This document shows, one piece after another, positions 1 to 9,188 of a stretch of 64,000 nt of DNA. Position 1 is the stretch's first letter. The number at the start of each line of letters is the position of its first letter. A model generated the notes under the pieces. The model saw only the letters and a program-made list of their open reading frames with translations. It was not told where the DNA came from and did no database searches. The translations under genes and the position numbers were made by a program. This DNA is from Alteromonas confluentis (lineage in GTDB: Bacteria > Pseudomonadota > Gammaproteobacteria > Enterobacterales > Alteromonadaceae), in contig NZ_MDHN01000041.1 of the NCBI RefSeq assembly GCF_001757105.1, positions 313,164 to 377,163 of the forward strand, read 5' to 3'.

Positions 1-990
1 GGCTATGTGGAGGAAACCATCGAATTAGGTGATATTGATACCTGGCAGTTTGATGGTGACGCCGGCGACATTATCTCCATGCAGATTACTGATGAAGACT
101 TAGCAGGGCTGGCACCGCTAGTTCGGATTTATACCCCTTCAGGCGCATTTCTGCAGAGCACCTATGATCACAATGTTGCTCGGTTCGACCGTTTAGAACT
201 TCCCGAATCTGGCAGCTACACCGTGGTCATGCAGGACGCAAACATTTCGGGCTCCAGTGGTCATCACCAAACCGGTGACTATCGGATCTACTTTGTTAAG
301 CCGCCAGTCAATGAGCATGGCTCCCTAATAAATGGTGGTTACGTTGAGGAAACCATCGAATTAGGCGATATCGATACTTGGCAATTTGATGGAGATGCAG
401 GCGACATTATTTCCATACAGATTACTGATGAAGACTTAGCAGGGCTGGCGCCGCTGGTTCGTATCTATACTCCTTCTGGTGCATTTCTACAAAGTACTTA
501 TGCCCACGGGGTCGCACGCTTTAACCGTCTAGAGCTCCCCGAATCAGGCAATTACACCGTGGTGGTTCAGGACGCGGATATTTCCGGCTCGGGTGGTCAT
601 CATCAAACTGGCACCTACCGTATCTACTATGTTAAACCTCCTGTAAGCGAACATGGTGCGCTCGTAAGTGATGGATATGTCGAGCAAGTCACTGATTTCG
701 GCGATCTCGATACATGGCACTTTGACGCAGCCAATGGCGACACTATCAGCATCGAAATATTCGACATAGACTTAGGCCCATTCGCGCCGTTTGGACAACT
801 TTACGACCCTGACGGACTCTTCCTGACCAGATTTATTGATCACGACATTGCCTTACTAAACGAATACCCGCTACTCAAGACTGGAACTTACACTTTAGTT
901 GTCCAGGATGCAGACATTTCTGGCTCATCGTCATATGAACAAACCGGCCCCTACCGCATCGGCTTCAACCTTGAACCCGGCGAGCCTGAA
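1..990 (+). repeat. Three tandem 336-bp (112-codon) coding repeats
   Basis: Units start at nt 1, 337 and 673, exactly 336 bp apart. Units 1 and 2 are nearly identical in protein, while their DNA differs mostly at third codon positions. Unit 3 is clearly more diverged. The array may extend upstream of the window. Confidence 0.85.
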
Positions 991-2652
991 CCGGTACCAC
1001 CGTCTGCGTCAATCTATACGCCAGGCAGTGTCTATCGCTTCGAAACCATCACCCTGGATGGCTCAGGTTCGACCGATCCTGATGCCGCGCCGCTACCGTT
1101 AACCTACGACTGGACCATAGTGTCACTGCCCGTGGGTAGCGAACTAGACCCCGGCGCACTTGATGATGTGACATCGGATTCAGCGACAATCGTTCCCGAC
1201 GTCAGCGGTGAATATGTCTTCTCGTTAACGGTTGACGATGGTTTGTTCACCGACATCGCTGAAGTAACGGTAACCGTGATGAACCGGGCTCCAGTAGCCA
1301 TTGCCGGAGAAGACCGCGAAATGGCCACCGGTGGTGTGGTAAGCCTTGATGGTAGCGATTCCTACGATTCGGAAGGTGATACGCTGACATACAGTTGGAG
1401 CTTCGTTGACGTGCCTGCAGGTAGTTCGGCTGACATCGATGAGCCAGCAGCGGTTCTCACTAGCTTCGAGGCCGATATCCAAGGGGTATATGTGGTGGCA
1501 CTGGTTGTGAACGATGGCGAAGCCAATAGCACTGCAGATACGGTAACCATAACCGTAATTGATGAAAATGTGGCTCCGGTTGCACTTTCTTCCGTGCCTC
1601 TGGAAGCATTGGTGGGTGATACCGTGATGCTTTACGGTACTGACAGTTACGATCCGGATAACGGCCCATCCCCGCTCAGCTATGAATGGTACTTTGGCAG
1701 CATTCCGGTGGATAGCGGTTTAACCAACGCAGACATTGCCGACAGCACTACTGATACGGCGAGCTTTGTCCCAGACGTAGACGGTAACTTCACTGTATGG
1801 CTTACCGTCAGTGATGGCGAACTTAGCAACAGTATATCAGCAACCACGTACATTGGTGCGTTGCCAGTGTGCTCCCTCAATGCCGAAGCGGGCGCTAACG
1901 TGACGGTGGATTTGGGCGATGTGGTATCGCTGGATGGCTCGAACTCATCGTTCACGGATGCGTGTACTGATGTTGCGTTCTCCTGGCAGTTCGTCTCGGT
2001 GCCAGGCGGCAGCGTGCTGGATAATGACGACATTGCCAACCGCAACACAAGTGAAGCGTCATTCATGCCTGATACCGACGGCGCATTTGTTCTTAGACTC
2101 ATGCTGGAAAGCGGTGAAACAGTTTCAGCTGACAATGTGACGATTTCCGTTGAAGCGAATGAATCCCCCATTGCGATAGCGGGGGAAGATCAAACGCAGG
2201 AAGTACAAAGCACTATCACGTTAGATGGTTCAGCCAGTTACGATCCGGATAACGGGCCATCGCCGCTCACGTATCTATGGCAGGTCGTGAGTCAACCTTC
2301 AGGCAGTAATGTTGCCTTATCTACACCCACCGCTGCAGTTTCTGGCTTCTTTGCAATGCTGCCGGGAGACTACGTGTTAAGTCTCACAGTGAGTGACAGT
2401 GTGGCCAGTGATATTGACGAAATTGTCATCAGCATAGAAGCCGAAGAAGAACCTCTGCGTTGTGACGTAAACGGTGATAATGTAGTCGATAACACCGACA
2501 TCATGGCTATCTTCGCCAGCCGTTATTCGCCAGCGACGGGGCCTGACGACCCTGCTGATTTCAATGGTGATGGTGTGATCAACGTACTGGATGCAAGGGG
2601 CTGCGTATTACAGTGCACCTATACGAACTGTGCTGTTCAACAACCACAATAA
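1..2652 (+). CDS. Large secreted repeat protein with PKD-like domains and C-terminal dockerin-like module (5' truncated by window)
   Basis: The reading frame is open from base 1, so the true start lies upstream and at least 883 residues are visible. Three tandem 112-residue repeats begin at nt 1, 337 and 673 (GYVEETIELGDIDTW in the first two); they look like beta-rich pre-peptidase-type modules. About five PKD/Ig-like domains follow, with repeated LDGSxSxDPD motifs (nt about 1000-2450). The last ~60 residues carry two calcium-loop motifs, DVNGDNVVDNTD and DFNGDGVINVLD, the signature of a type I dockerin, here with flanking cysteines. The protein is probably exported and attached through its dockerin; the cohesin-like gene just downstream is an obvious candidate partner (inference). 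No catalytic domain is visible in the part present, so enzymatic function, if any, would lie upstream. Confidence 0.85.
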   Translation, partial: GYVEETIELGDIDTWQFDGDAGDIISMQITDEDLAGLAPLVRIYTPSGAFLQSTYDHNVARFDRLELPESGSYTVVMQDANISGSSGHHQTGDYRIYFVKPPVNEHGSLINGGYVEETIELGDIDTWQFDGDAGDIISIQITDEDLAGLAPLVRIYTPSGAFLQSTYAHGVARFNRLELPESGNYTVVVQDADISGSGGHHQTGTYRIYYVKPPVSEHGALVSDGYVEQVTDFGDLDTWHFDAANGDTISIEIFDIDLGPFAPFGQLYDPDGLFLTRFIDHDIALLNEYPLLKTGTYTLVVQDADISGSSSYEQTGPYRIGFNLEPGEPEPVPPSASIYTPGSVYRFETITLDGSGSTDPDAAPLPLTYDWTIVSLPVGSELDPGALDDVTSDSATIVPDVSGEYVFSLTVDDGLFTDIAEVTVTVMNRAPVAIAGEDREMATGGVVSLDGSDSYDSEGDTLTYSWSFVDVPAGSSADIDEPAAVLTSFEADIQGVYVVALVVNDGEANSTADTVTITVIDENVAPVALSSVPLEALVGDTVMLYGTDSYDPDNGPSPLSYEWYFGSIPVDSGLTNADIADSTTDTASFVPDVDGNFTVWLTVSDGELSNSISATTYIGALPVCSLNAEAGANVTVDLGDVVSLDGSNSSFTDACTDVAFSWQFVSVPGGSVLDNDDIANRNTSEASFMPDTDGAFVLRLMLESGETVSADNVTISVEANESPIAIAGEDQTQEVQSTITLDGSASYDPDNGPSPLTYLWQVVSQPSGSNVALSTPTAAVSGFFAMLPGDYVLSLTVSDSVASDIDEIVISIEAEEEPLRCDVNGDNVVDNTDIMAIFASRYSPATGPDDPADFNGDGVINVLDARGCVLQCTYTNCAVQQPQ

Positions 2653-2660
2653 TGTTTTAA

Positions 2661-2680
2661 CGGGGCTCACCTGAGCCCCG
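2661..2680. terminator. Perfect 20-bp palindrome between dockerin and cohesin genes
   Basis: CGGGGCTCA at 2661-2669 pairs perfectly with TGAGCCCCG at 2672-2680. It lies 8 bp after the dockerin stop codon and 21 bp before the next start. No T-run follows, so it may attenuate transcription, protect an mRNA 3' end, or bind a protein rather than fully terminate. Confidence 0.55.
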
Positions 2681-2701
2681 AATATCAGACAAGGATTGAC
2701 T

Positions 2702-3289
2702 ATGAAACACTTATGTATTTTATCTTCGGTTATGTTAATGCTCGGTTCTGCAACAGCGAGTGCTGCGCCGGTGTTATCTTTTGGTGAGCTGGAACAGGAT
2801 TATCTTTATAGCGCTTATGAGGGCGACAGCTTAGAGATCCCAGTTTGGATTTCTGGGTTAGATCCCGAAAATGTGGGTGGCTTCGATGTGACGTTTACCT
2901 TCGATGAACCCGTCACCGATCTTGTCAGCGTCGATTTCTCCCTCGACAGCGTTGGCACGTTCATTTATGACAGCGTAGATTCCTATGGAGAGGTAACACT
3001 TTCAGCAGTCAGTCTGGATTGGGATCTCAGCGGCCAACCATCCGCTTTCCAAATCGCTTCACTGACATTTTCTGCGGTAAGTGCAGGATTAGGGCAAATG
3101 ATGTTTACCGATGTGCTGCTATCTGACGATTTTGGTTCTCCACTGAGCCTGGCCGACAGCTTTATCGCAGATATCAATGTAATGAGCGTGCAAGTGCCAC
3201 CAACACCGGTTCCTGCGCCACCAGCGGCAGGCCTGATGCTGTTCAGTCTGCTCTTATTACCACTGCGAAAACGCCTGTTTAAATCGTAA
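2702..3289 (+). CDS. Cohesin-like secreted protein with PEP-CTERM-type sorting tail
   Basis: A protein of 195 residues. The ATG at 2702 is preferred over an in-frame TTG at 2696 because AAGG at 2691-2694 is well spaced from it. Residues 1-22 form a signal peptide ending in ASA. Residues ~23-160 resemble a cohesin fold, with the pattern VPVWISG-like strand, VGGFDVTFTFDEP and late SLTFSA strands. The C terminus has VPAPPAAGLM, a hydrophobic helix and a basic end (LRKR), the architecture of PEP-CTERM/VPxPA exosortase substrates. The upstream neighbour ends in a dockerin, so this could be its cell-surface anchor (inference). The cohesin call comes from pattern only; a profile search would decide it. 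Its 3' end overlaps the convergent TPR gene by 11 bp. Confidence 0.7.
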   Translation: MKHLCILSSVMLMLGSATASAAPVLSFGELEQDYLYSAYEGDSLEIPVWISGLDPENVGGFDVTFTFDEPVTDLVSVDFSLDSVGTFIYDSVDSYGEVTLSAVSLDWDLSGQPSAFQIASLTFSAVSAGLGQMMFTDVLLSDDFGSPLSLADSFIADINVMSVQVPPTPVPAPPAAGLMLFSLLLLPLRKRLFKS

Positions 3290-5402
3290 AGTCTGGCGAC
3301 GCAACAAATCCCGGGCAACTCCCCTCTATGGATTTTTTGAGGCGGATTGCCCGCTCTTTATCCCCCATATACAACCAACTCAGACTCAGGTGAAATCGTG
3401 TCAGCATGTCCTTGTTTTCTTCAAGGGCTAGGGCCTCTTTTTTCAAAGTGTCGAGCAGCGCTTCCGATGCCAGCGCTTTATCAATTTTCATCAATCGAAC
3501 ATACACACTAATACGCACGGCCTTTTGCATGTCGCTGGCCTCGCCTTTGGTTAAAATCGCATCGAGATAGTCCAGACTCTTAAGATACAACGCCCGCGCG
3601 TCATCAATTTGCCCCAGGTGATAATAGGTATCAGCCAAATTAACCCAATACTGGAACAGCTCAGTTTGATTAGACTCCTCACTTTCCAGTTTCTGGTACA
3701 CGCTCAGTGCATCGTCGTACTGCTCAAGATAATAATACAGCGTCGCAAGGTTTGACGTGATGACCGGATGTTCTGGAGAAACGAGCAGTGCGTGTTGATA
3801 GGTGTTGCGAGCATCGGCTAAATCGCCGTGACAAAACTGATAAGTGCCAAGATTCGTAAGCGTTTCTAATCCCTCCCAATCCTGCACCGCTTCCTGAGAC
3901 CAGGAAATCGCTTTCTCCACCTGACCGGTAAAAAAGTAAACCCTCGCTAGCGTGAAAGGCAGTTTCCATTGCTCTGGTTCAAGCGCAATCGCTTTGATTA
4001 ACGCCTGCTCTGCAGACTTGATATATTGCTCTTCTCCCGACTGACGAAAGCGCTGTACCTCAACTTCAGCAAACAATTGCAACGCCGCTGTATTGTCTGG
4101 GTCGCGGGCAAACAACTGTTGCAAGTATTGTGCAGCCAAATTCGCGTCTCCCGCCTTGCGGGCAAGCGCTGAACTGGCCAAAAGCACCGTTGGCGAATCT
4201 GCATTTAACGCGCGAGCTCGCTCGCACTCAGACTCAGCCTCTGCAAGATAACTCTTCTCGCCACTGAAGATGTGTTGTTGCACCAGAACATTACACAGGG
4301 TGCCGTGGGCATCAGCAAAGTCCGGGCTTTGACGTATTACCCGGTGTAGGACATCAGATAATTTAAGCAACACGGCTTCGTTACGTTCGCCCTCTAACAG
4401 GGTTAACCCATCGACATAGCGTTTATAGTTTTCCCAGTCTGGCGTATCCGGTGTTGCCTCGCCCTTGTCGGCATGTTCAATGGCCGAAGAGATGGATTCA
4501 CGGACATAGGTTGACGACGCCGACGCGATAAAATGACCAGACCAGAAATGTGACATCCCCTCTTCATCATAGAGCGACAGCCGCAGTAAGACATGCTTGC
4601 CTATTTTGAGCAGTTCACCGGTAACAACCAGTTCCGCCTTCTCATCTGAAATAATCGAGGGTGGACTTAGCGCAGCCCCATAGCGAAAGCCAGAGCCCGG
4701 CACAAATGTACTCACACTGGCTACGGCCTCTTCCAACATTTGTGTGTAGGTGAGCTGTCCGTCGTCGCCCTCTATCGGCATCACAGCAACCACATTGCGG
4801 TGAAAAAGCCCCTGCTCTGAAGACACAATGTCTGATTTTTGTGGTGCAATATCTTCCGGCACCTGATTCACGATGCCAAAAGCAACGGCAATCACCACAG
4901 CAACAGAAGCCACTAACCACTTCCATCGACCCGGATGCTGCTGTACTGATTCGGATTGCGGATCGGACGCCGTGACTGGAGAATCAAGTGCATCTGAAGT
5001 GGTTGCTAGTGGTGAGGGAGAAGCTGAAGTAGCTGTTACGTCGTCTGCATTTGAATATAACGACCACGTGGGGCATGACAGAGCGTTTGCCACCCGTTCC
5101 AGACTTTTCAAATCGACTGGCTGACTAAATACCCTGCTTACCAGCGAACGCGGGATTTTATCTAACCCCTCGATTTCCTGAATTTTGCGTGCAAGTTCGG
5201 TTTTAGATCGAATTCCTGCTTGGGCCATGGCCTGATTGAGCTTTATCTGCGACGCAATAACGCCGCGTTCCCGACTAGCAGAAGCATCTGGCACTGAGGT
5301 GTCGGCGCTTTTATTATCGGTACTTTTGTTATCGTTGCTGGGATTGCTAGCGCTAGGATTACCGTCACGCTTATTACTGGTGCTATCGTTGTTGCTTTTC
5401 AC
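3279..5402 (-). CDS. Membrane-anchored HTH regulator with periplasmic TPR domain
   Basis: A protein of about 707 residues. GTG at 5402 is preferred to GTG at 5408, because AGGA lies 6 nt upstream of the former and directly abuts the latter. Layout: a Ser/Asn/Asp-rich low-complexity N terminus (~1-45), a helix-turn-helix-like segment (~50-115, containing TELARKIQEI and RSLVSRVFS), a low-complexity linker, one membrane helix (~162-180, WLVASVAVVIAVAFGIV), then a region with tetratricopeptide repeats filling most of the C-terminal half. The order resembles CadC-like one-component regulators, but with an XRE/phage-repressor-like rather than winged-helix DNA-binding domain (inference). Target genes are unknown; the convergent dockerin/cohesin pair is one possibility. 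Confidence 0.75.
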   Translation of the reverse strand: MKSNNDSTSNKRDGNPSASNPSNDNKSTDNKSADTSVPDASASRERGVIASQIKLNQAMAQAGIRSKTELARKIQEIEGLDKIPRSLVSRVFSQPVDLKSLERVANALSCPTWSLYSNADDVTATSASPSPLATTSDALDSPVTASDPQSESVQQHPGRWKWLVASVAVVIAVAFGIVNQVPEDIAPQKSDIVSSEQGLFHRNVVAVMPIEGDDGQLTYTQMLEEAVASVSTFVPGSGFRYGAALSPPSIISDEKAELVVTGELLKIGKHVLLRLSLYDEEGMSHFWSGHFIASASSTYVRESISSAIEHADKGEATPDTPDWENYKRYVDGLTLLEGERNEAVLLKLSDVLHRVIRQSPDFADAHGTLCNVLVQQHIFSGEKSYLAEAESECERARALNADSPTVLLASSALARKAGDANLAAQYLQQLFARDPDNTAALQLFAEVEVQRFRQSGEEQYIKSAEQALIKAIALEPEQWKLPFTLARVYFFTGQVEKAISWSQEAVQDWEGLETLTNLGTYQFCHGDLADARNTYQHALLVSPEHPVITSNLATLYYYLEQYDDALSVYQKLESEESNQTELFQYWVNLADTYYHLGQIDDARALYLKSLDYLDAILTKGEASDMQKAVRISVYVRLMKIDKALASEALLDTLKKEALALEENKDMLTRFHLSLSWLYMGDKERAIRLKKSIEGSCPGFVASPDFTI

Positions 5403-5601
5403 GATCACTCCTAATGTTCCATCATCAGGTGTACAGCCTCACTCACCACTACGTTGTAATGTATTATCATGAGAACGCGCAGCATCACAACAAACAGCCG
5501 CCGCGAATTCACGATTCCAGGTCAAAATAAAAAGAAGTATTTACACGAAACGGTGCTAATGATTTCTCATCGCATTTAAAAAAAACTGAAAGCTGAATTT
5601 A

Positions 5602-5646
5602 TCGTTATTCGACAAGTCGTTATTCAACATGTCGTTATTTAACAAA
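5602..5646. repeat. Three 15-bp tandem repeats carrying in-phase stop codons
   Basis: TCGTTATTCGACAAG, TCGTTATTCAACATG and TCGTTATTTAACAAA lie head to tail at 5602-5616, 5617-5631 and 5632-5646. They overlap the 3' end of the minus-strand phosphatase gene. Each unit carries TAA in that gene's frame, giving three stops 15 nt apart. Confidence 0.7.
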
Positions 5647-6459
5647 TAGGGCAGCCACTTCCTGCCAGCGCGTTTCGCTTTCAGCCACCAGCAATTTACC
5701 GGTGATCTGAGGTGAATATTCGCTTCCATCAATCATTCGTGCCACAGCCCCAGCCTCCTGAGTAATTAGCAAACCCGCACCATGATCCCAAATATTCAAC
5801 TTATTCTGGAAAATCACAAACGACACCGCACCGGTATTCAGCAAGCGGTATTCGGCAGCGGCACAGCGGTAATCCATGATTCGGCCCATTTTGTTGGCCA
5901 CTTCAATAGCTTGCTGACGCTCGGCATCTTTAGTCACGCCAAAGGAATAGCAACACATGGTATCGGTAAGTGACAGTGCGTTATGACGACCCGCGGTTAA
6001 TGGTTGGTCAACACCATTAATGCGCTGAAAAGCACCCTGCCCTTTTATCGCCCACAGGTAATCGCCTGTCACAGGCTCCAGAATAATGCCGCCAATCACT
6101 GTTCCTCGCGTAGCGATGGCAAGCATAACACCAAAATTTACTGACCCATTCGCGTAGTGCCAGGTGCCATCGATGGGGTCAAGCACGAAAGAAAGCTCTG
6201 CTTCAGCGAACTTATCCAGCGATGCAGGATCGTCGTACACACTTTCCTCACCAATCAACAATGCATCGGGGTACAACGCCACTAACCTGGAGAGTATGAA
6301 GTCCTCAGCCGCTTTATCTGCCACCGTTACTAAATCGTGATGATTGAGCTTCTCTTCAATTTGTCCGCTTTGTAATTGTCTGAATCGCGGCATGATTTCC
6401 ACTTCTGCCGCTTGCAAACAGATTTCCGCTAGCTGATGAATTTGTTCTTGGGTGATCAC
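5635..6459 (-). CDS. Inositol monophosphatase-family phosphatase
   Basis: A protein of 274 residues from GTG at 6459, which has AAGGA 8 nt upstream; the longer frame to 6540 adds an N terminus unlike the family. Family motifs of metal-dependent phosphomonoesterases are present: GEES, LDPIDGTWHYANG (the DPIDGT metal site) and WDHGAG near the C terminus. Known relatives dephosphorylate inositol-1-phosphate, histidinol phosphate or PAP; the substrate here cannot be told from sequence. The gene is monocistronic and divergent from the DUF502 gene. Confidence 0.85.
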   Translation of the reverse strand: MITQEQIHQLAEICLQAAEVEIMPRFRQLQSGQIEEKLNHHDLVTVADKAAEDFILSRLVALYPDALLIGEESVYDDPASLDKFAEAELSFVLDPIDGTWHYANGSVNFGVMLAIATRGTVIGGIILEPVTGDYLWAIKGQGAFQRINGVDQPLTAGRHNALSLTDTMCCYSFGVTKDAERQQAIEVANKMGRIMDYRCAAAEYRLLNTGAVSFVIFQNKLNIWDHGAGLLITQEAGAVARMIDGSEYSPQITGKLLVAESETRWQEVAALFVK

Positions 6460-6629
6460 GATGAATATCCTTTTTAGGCGTGGCAGATTCTTAATCATCT
6501 TATCATGACAGGTTGCCGATGGTATGACAGCAGCTTTCACTGTATTGCTTCAACGCTGCACTAGCTTTCTCTGGAGAAGTACTTACAGAGTGGTCTACAA
6601 TGCCACACTCGCTTCCTTTCAGGTTTACC

Positions 6630-7202
6630 ATGTTTAACAAATTGCTGTTGTTGCCCGTAAAGGGCTTAGTCACCATTCTACCCTTCGCCATAACCATTTA
6701 TTTTCTGGTGTGGCTGGTAAGCACCACCGAAGCCCTACTCTCGCCCTTTATCCCGGCCGAATATTATTTTCCCGGATTAGGCGTGGTTACCGTCATCATC
6801 GCCCTTTCTGTTATCGGTATTCTGATTAATGCTTATCTGTTTAACTGGGTGATTTCGCTAGGTGAGCGTATTTTTGCCCGTCTGCCGGTTATAAAAACCC
6901 TGTTTGGCGCGGTAAAAGATGCGGTAGAGCTGTTTGAAGTGAAAAAGGGCGAGGAGACTAAAAAAGCCGTGGCCGTAGATATGGACAACGGCATTAAGCT
7001 TATTGGGTTCATGACCAACGACAAAGTGGCCAACAAGCTCTTTCCCGGGGAAGATAAAGTCGCTGTTTATCTGCCCATGAGTTACCAGATTGGCGGTTAT
7101 ACGCTCTACCTTTCCCGGGACAAAATCACACCACTGGATATTGATGTAGAAACCGCTATGCGCATTGCAGTAACGGGCGGTAATTCGATAGAAAAAGAGT
7201 AA
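6630..7202 (+). CDS. DUF502 family inner-membrane protein
   Basis: A protein of 190 residues from ATG at 6630, with AGG 6 nt upstream; an in-frame ATG at 6600 has no good ribosome site and adds ten atypical residues. It has two hydrophobic helices near residues 8-30 and 48-72, then a soluble domain with the family-typical RLPVIKTLFGAVKD and a C-terminal beta-rich part (VAVYLPMSYQIGGYTLYL). The family is widespread, with unsettled function. It is transcribed divergently from the phosphatase and convergently to the next gene. Confidence 0.85.
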   Translation: MFNKLLLLPVKGLVTILPFAITIYFLVWLVSTTEALLSPFIPAEYYFPGLGVVTVIIALSVIGILINAYLFNWVISLGERIFARLPVIKTLFGAVKDAVELFEVKKGEETKKAVAVDMDNGIKLIGFMTNDKVANKLFPGEDKVAVYLPMSYQIGGYTLYLSRDKITPLDIDVETAMRIAVTGGNSIEKE

Positions 7203-7220
7203 TTCAGGCCTACAGAAAAC

Positions 7221-8000
7221 CTAGAAAAAATGCATTATCTCAATGTCCATCAGGGTGTGCTCTTTTGGACATTGAATGAAATCGATGATCCAGCCCCGCC
7301 CATTTTCTAGCGGCGGATGGGTCACACTCATCGCGCTATTTGGATAATGCTTGTTACAGGTTACGCAGTAACTTTGGCCAATCCCTGCCGCCACCATATT
7401 TCTGATGATATAGCGAAATTCTCCGCGACAACCGGCGATTTCGCTGTAAAACTCCATACTACTGTCGGCACACTCGGCCCAGCGCTGGATAAGCTGCGTA
7501 TCGCTTACTTCATCAGGATCGTCTTCCCGCAAATTAATGGTTAGTGTCTCGCTATTCTCAATTTCATAAGGCGAACCATGACGCCCTTCAGCCAAAAACG
7601 CCGCCACATCCTTGGCTTCGAAAATAAAGATTCCACTGTCGTCTTTATCGAACCCTCTGAACCCACTGCCATATTCATAAATATATTTACCGCAGAAAGG
7701 CGGATTTTTGTAAACACCCTGACGAAAAGCGATTCTTCTTCTCTCTTCTTCAGGGTCGATAGGCATGGGTTTTGGCAGTCTAAAAGACTTCGATTGTTCG
7801 AGAACCGGTTTAAAAGAACCCCGACTTAACGCTGCAATAAAGAATAGTGGCCAGAACAGCAATTCGAAAGGAAAGAAGATTGCCAACGCCTTTTTGGAAT
7901 ATGGCCGTTCTAGTGTTTTACGATAGTAGAGATGAAACCCAAGGGTAACCGAGGCGGTTACCAGCCCGATGAGCAAATAATAAGAAAAAAAGCGCAGCAA
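7221..8000 (-). CDS. Hypothetical membrane protein with Cys-pair motif
   Basis: A protein of 259 residues that I do not recognise. Two hydrophobic helices lie at ~5-24 and ~41-60 with a basic stretch between them, followed by a soluble domain. The C-terminal third has CVTCNKHY and later CPKEHTL, a C-x2-C...C spacing that could bind zinc. The C terminus is MHFF. The gene stands alone and is convergent with the DUF502 gene (18 bp between stops). No function is proposed. Confidence 0.65.
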   Translation of the reverse strand: MLRFFSYYLLIGLVTASVTLGFHLYYRKTLERPYSKKALAIFFPFELLFWPLFFIAALSRGSFKPVLEQSKSFRLPKPMPIDPEEERRRIAFRQGVYKNPPFCGKYIYEYGSGFRGFDKDDSGIFIFEAKDVAAFLAEGRHGSPYEIENSETLTINLREDDPDEVSDTQLIQRWAECADSSMEFYSEIAGCRGEFRYIIRNMVAAGIGQSYCVTCNKHYPNSAMSVTHPPLENGRGWIIDFIQCPKEHTLMDIEIMHFF

Positions 8001-8288
8001 ACCCGGTTACTCCTTTATCCAGTTCGCGTTTTTTACATAAATACCAGTTTATGCGCATAACTTCTTCAAAAAATTGATTTTTCTGTTTATTGACTTAGAG
8101 AAAGTCGAAATTTTTAGAACAAAGGAAACTCAGTCAATACAAAAAAAGCATTATTTCCAGCCTTAGAATGTTCAAATATCAACATTTGAAGAAGTTTTAT
8201 ATTTATTTGATTGTCGTGAAAAACCATTTTTCGTAAGTTTGCATACAAAATTAATAATAATTTAAGAAAAACTAATTAAGGAGGCAGA

Positions 8289-9188
8289 ATGCGACTCGAC
8301 CCTCGCATGCTCAGGCAGTTTTTGGCCGTCTGCCGCGAAGGAACGATAAGCGGCGCCGCCAAAGCTGAACATGTTTCTCAACCTTCTATCTCTATGGCCA
8401 TGAACCAATTGGAGCGGGTATTAGAGGTAAAGCTGTTTCAACGCTCGTCAAAAGGCATGATGTTAACTTCTGCAGGTAAAGCCCTGAAGTTGAAAGCCAT
8501 GAGCGTGGAAAACTTACTGCAAACTGCACAACACGAAATAAGATTACTCGCAGAACAGGTCAATGGCCCCCTCCATATTGGCGGTACGCCAGGAGCGCTT
8601 TCATCCGTGATGGGCCAGGTAATGAGCAGCTTTTGCGAAATGTACCCCACGTTCAATTTGCAGCTGACAGAATGCGACGAAGACAATGCACACCACCTGC
8701 TAAGAACCTATAAATTAGATATCGCCATTCTGACGACTGGCATGGCCAGTCCGCCGGAAGAGTTTTGTGAGGAAACCTTATATTCAGACGCCTTCTCACT
8801 GGTTGTCGGCCAGGCCAACAGCCATTTGCCCAATGAGGTTAAGCTTGAATCACTGAGTACCATGCGTTGGTTAATGCCAGATAAGGTAGGCGGTTTCAGA
8901 CATCAATTGAATGCACTGTTTTTGGGGCATTATACCAGCCTTCCGAAAAATATTGTGGTAACAGATTCGGTGCTCGCCACTAAACAGATACTCATCAATA
9001 CCGATTACATTGCGTTATTGCCCACGGAATTAGTGAAAACAGAACTGGAGCACGGCTTACTGCGCGCGATCAATATCGCCAATGTAACTGCCAACCGAAA
9101 GGTTGGCCTGCTATGGCTGGCTGAGCGACAAATGAGTCCTTTTGCCCAGGCATTCATTGATCACGCGAGTCACTTTACCTATCGCTAA
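8289..9188 (+). CDS. LysR-family transcriptional regulator
   Basis: A protein of 299 residues, the normal family length. ATG at 8289 has AAGGAGG 5 nt upstream. The N-terminal winged HTH includes GTISGAAKAEHVSQPSISMAMNQLE, written here only as a pattern of residues ~17-41, and LFQRSSKGM, followed by a substrate-binding-type effector domain from ~residue 92. The 288 bp upstream are strongly AT-rich with no clear operator. It converges on a GST gene with overlapping stop codons (4 bp), so the regulated gene is not obvious from position; ligand unknown. Confidence 0.9.
   Translation: MRLDPRMLRQFLAVCREGTISGAAKAEHVSQPSISMAMNQLERVLEVKLFQRSSKGMMLTSAGKALKLKAMSVENLLQTAQHEIRLLAEQVNGPLHIGGTPGALSSVMGQVMSSFCEMYPTFNLQLTECDEDNAHHLLRTYKLDIAILTTGMASPPEEFCEETLYSDAFSLVVGQANSHLPNEVKLESLSTMRWLMPDKVGGFRHQLNALFLGHYTSLPKNIVVTDSVLATKQILINTDYIALLPTELVKTELEHGLLRAINIANVTANRKVGLLWLAERQMSPFAQAFIDHASHFTYR

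Noticed and set aside
2696..2701. TTG at 2696 as start of the cohesin-like gene
   Set aside because: It almost abuts the AAGG ribosome site; ATG at 2702 is better spaced and begins a standard signal peptide.
5602..5646. Short regularly spaced repeats as a possible CRISPR remnant
   Set aside because: Units are contiguous without spacers and no cas gene is near; they are plain tandem repeats.
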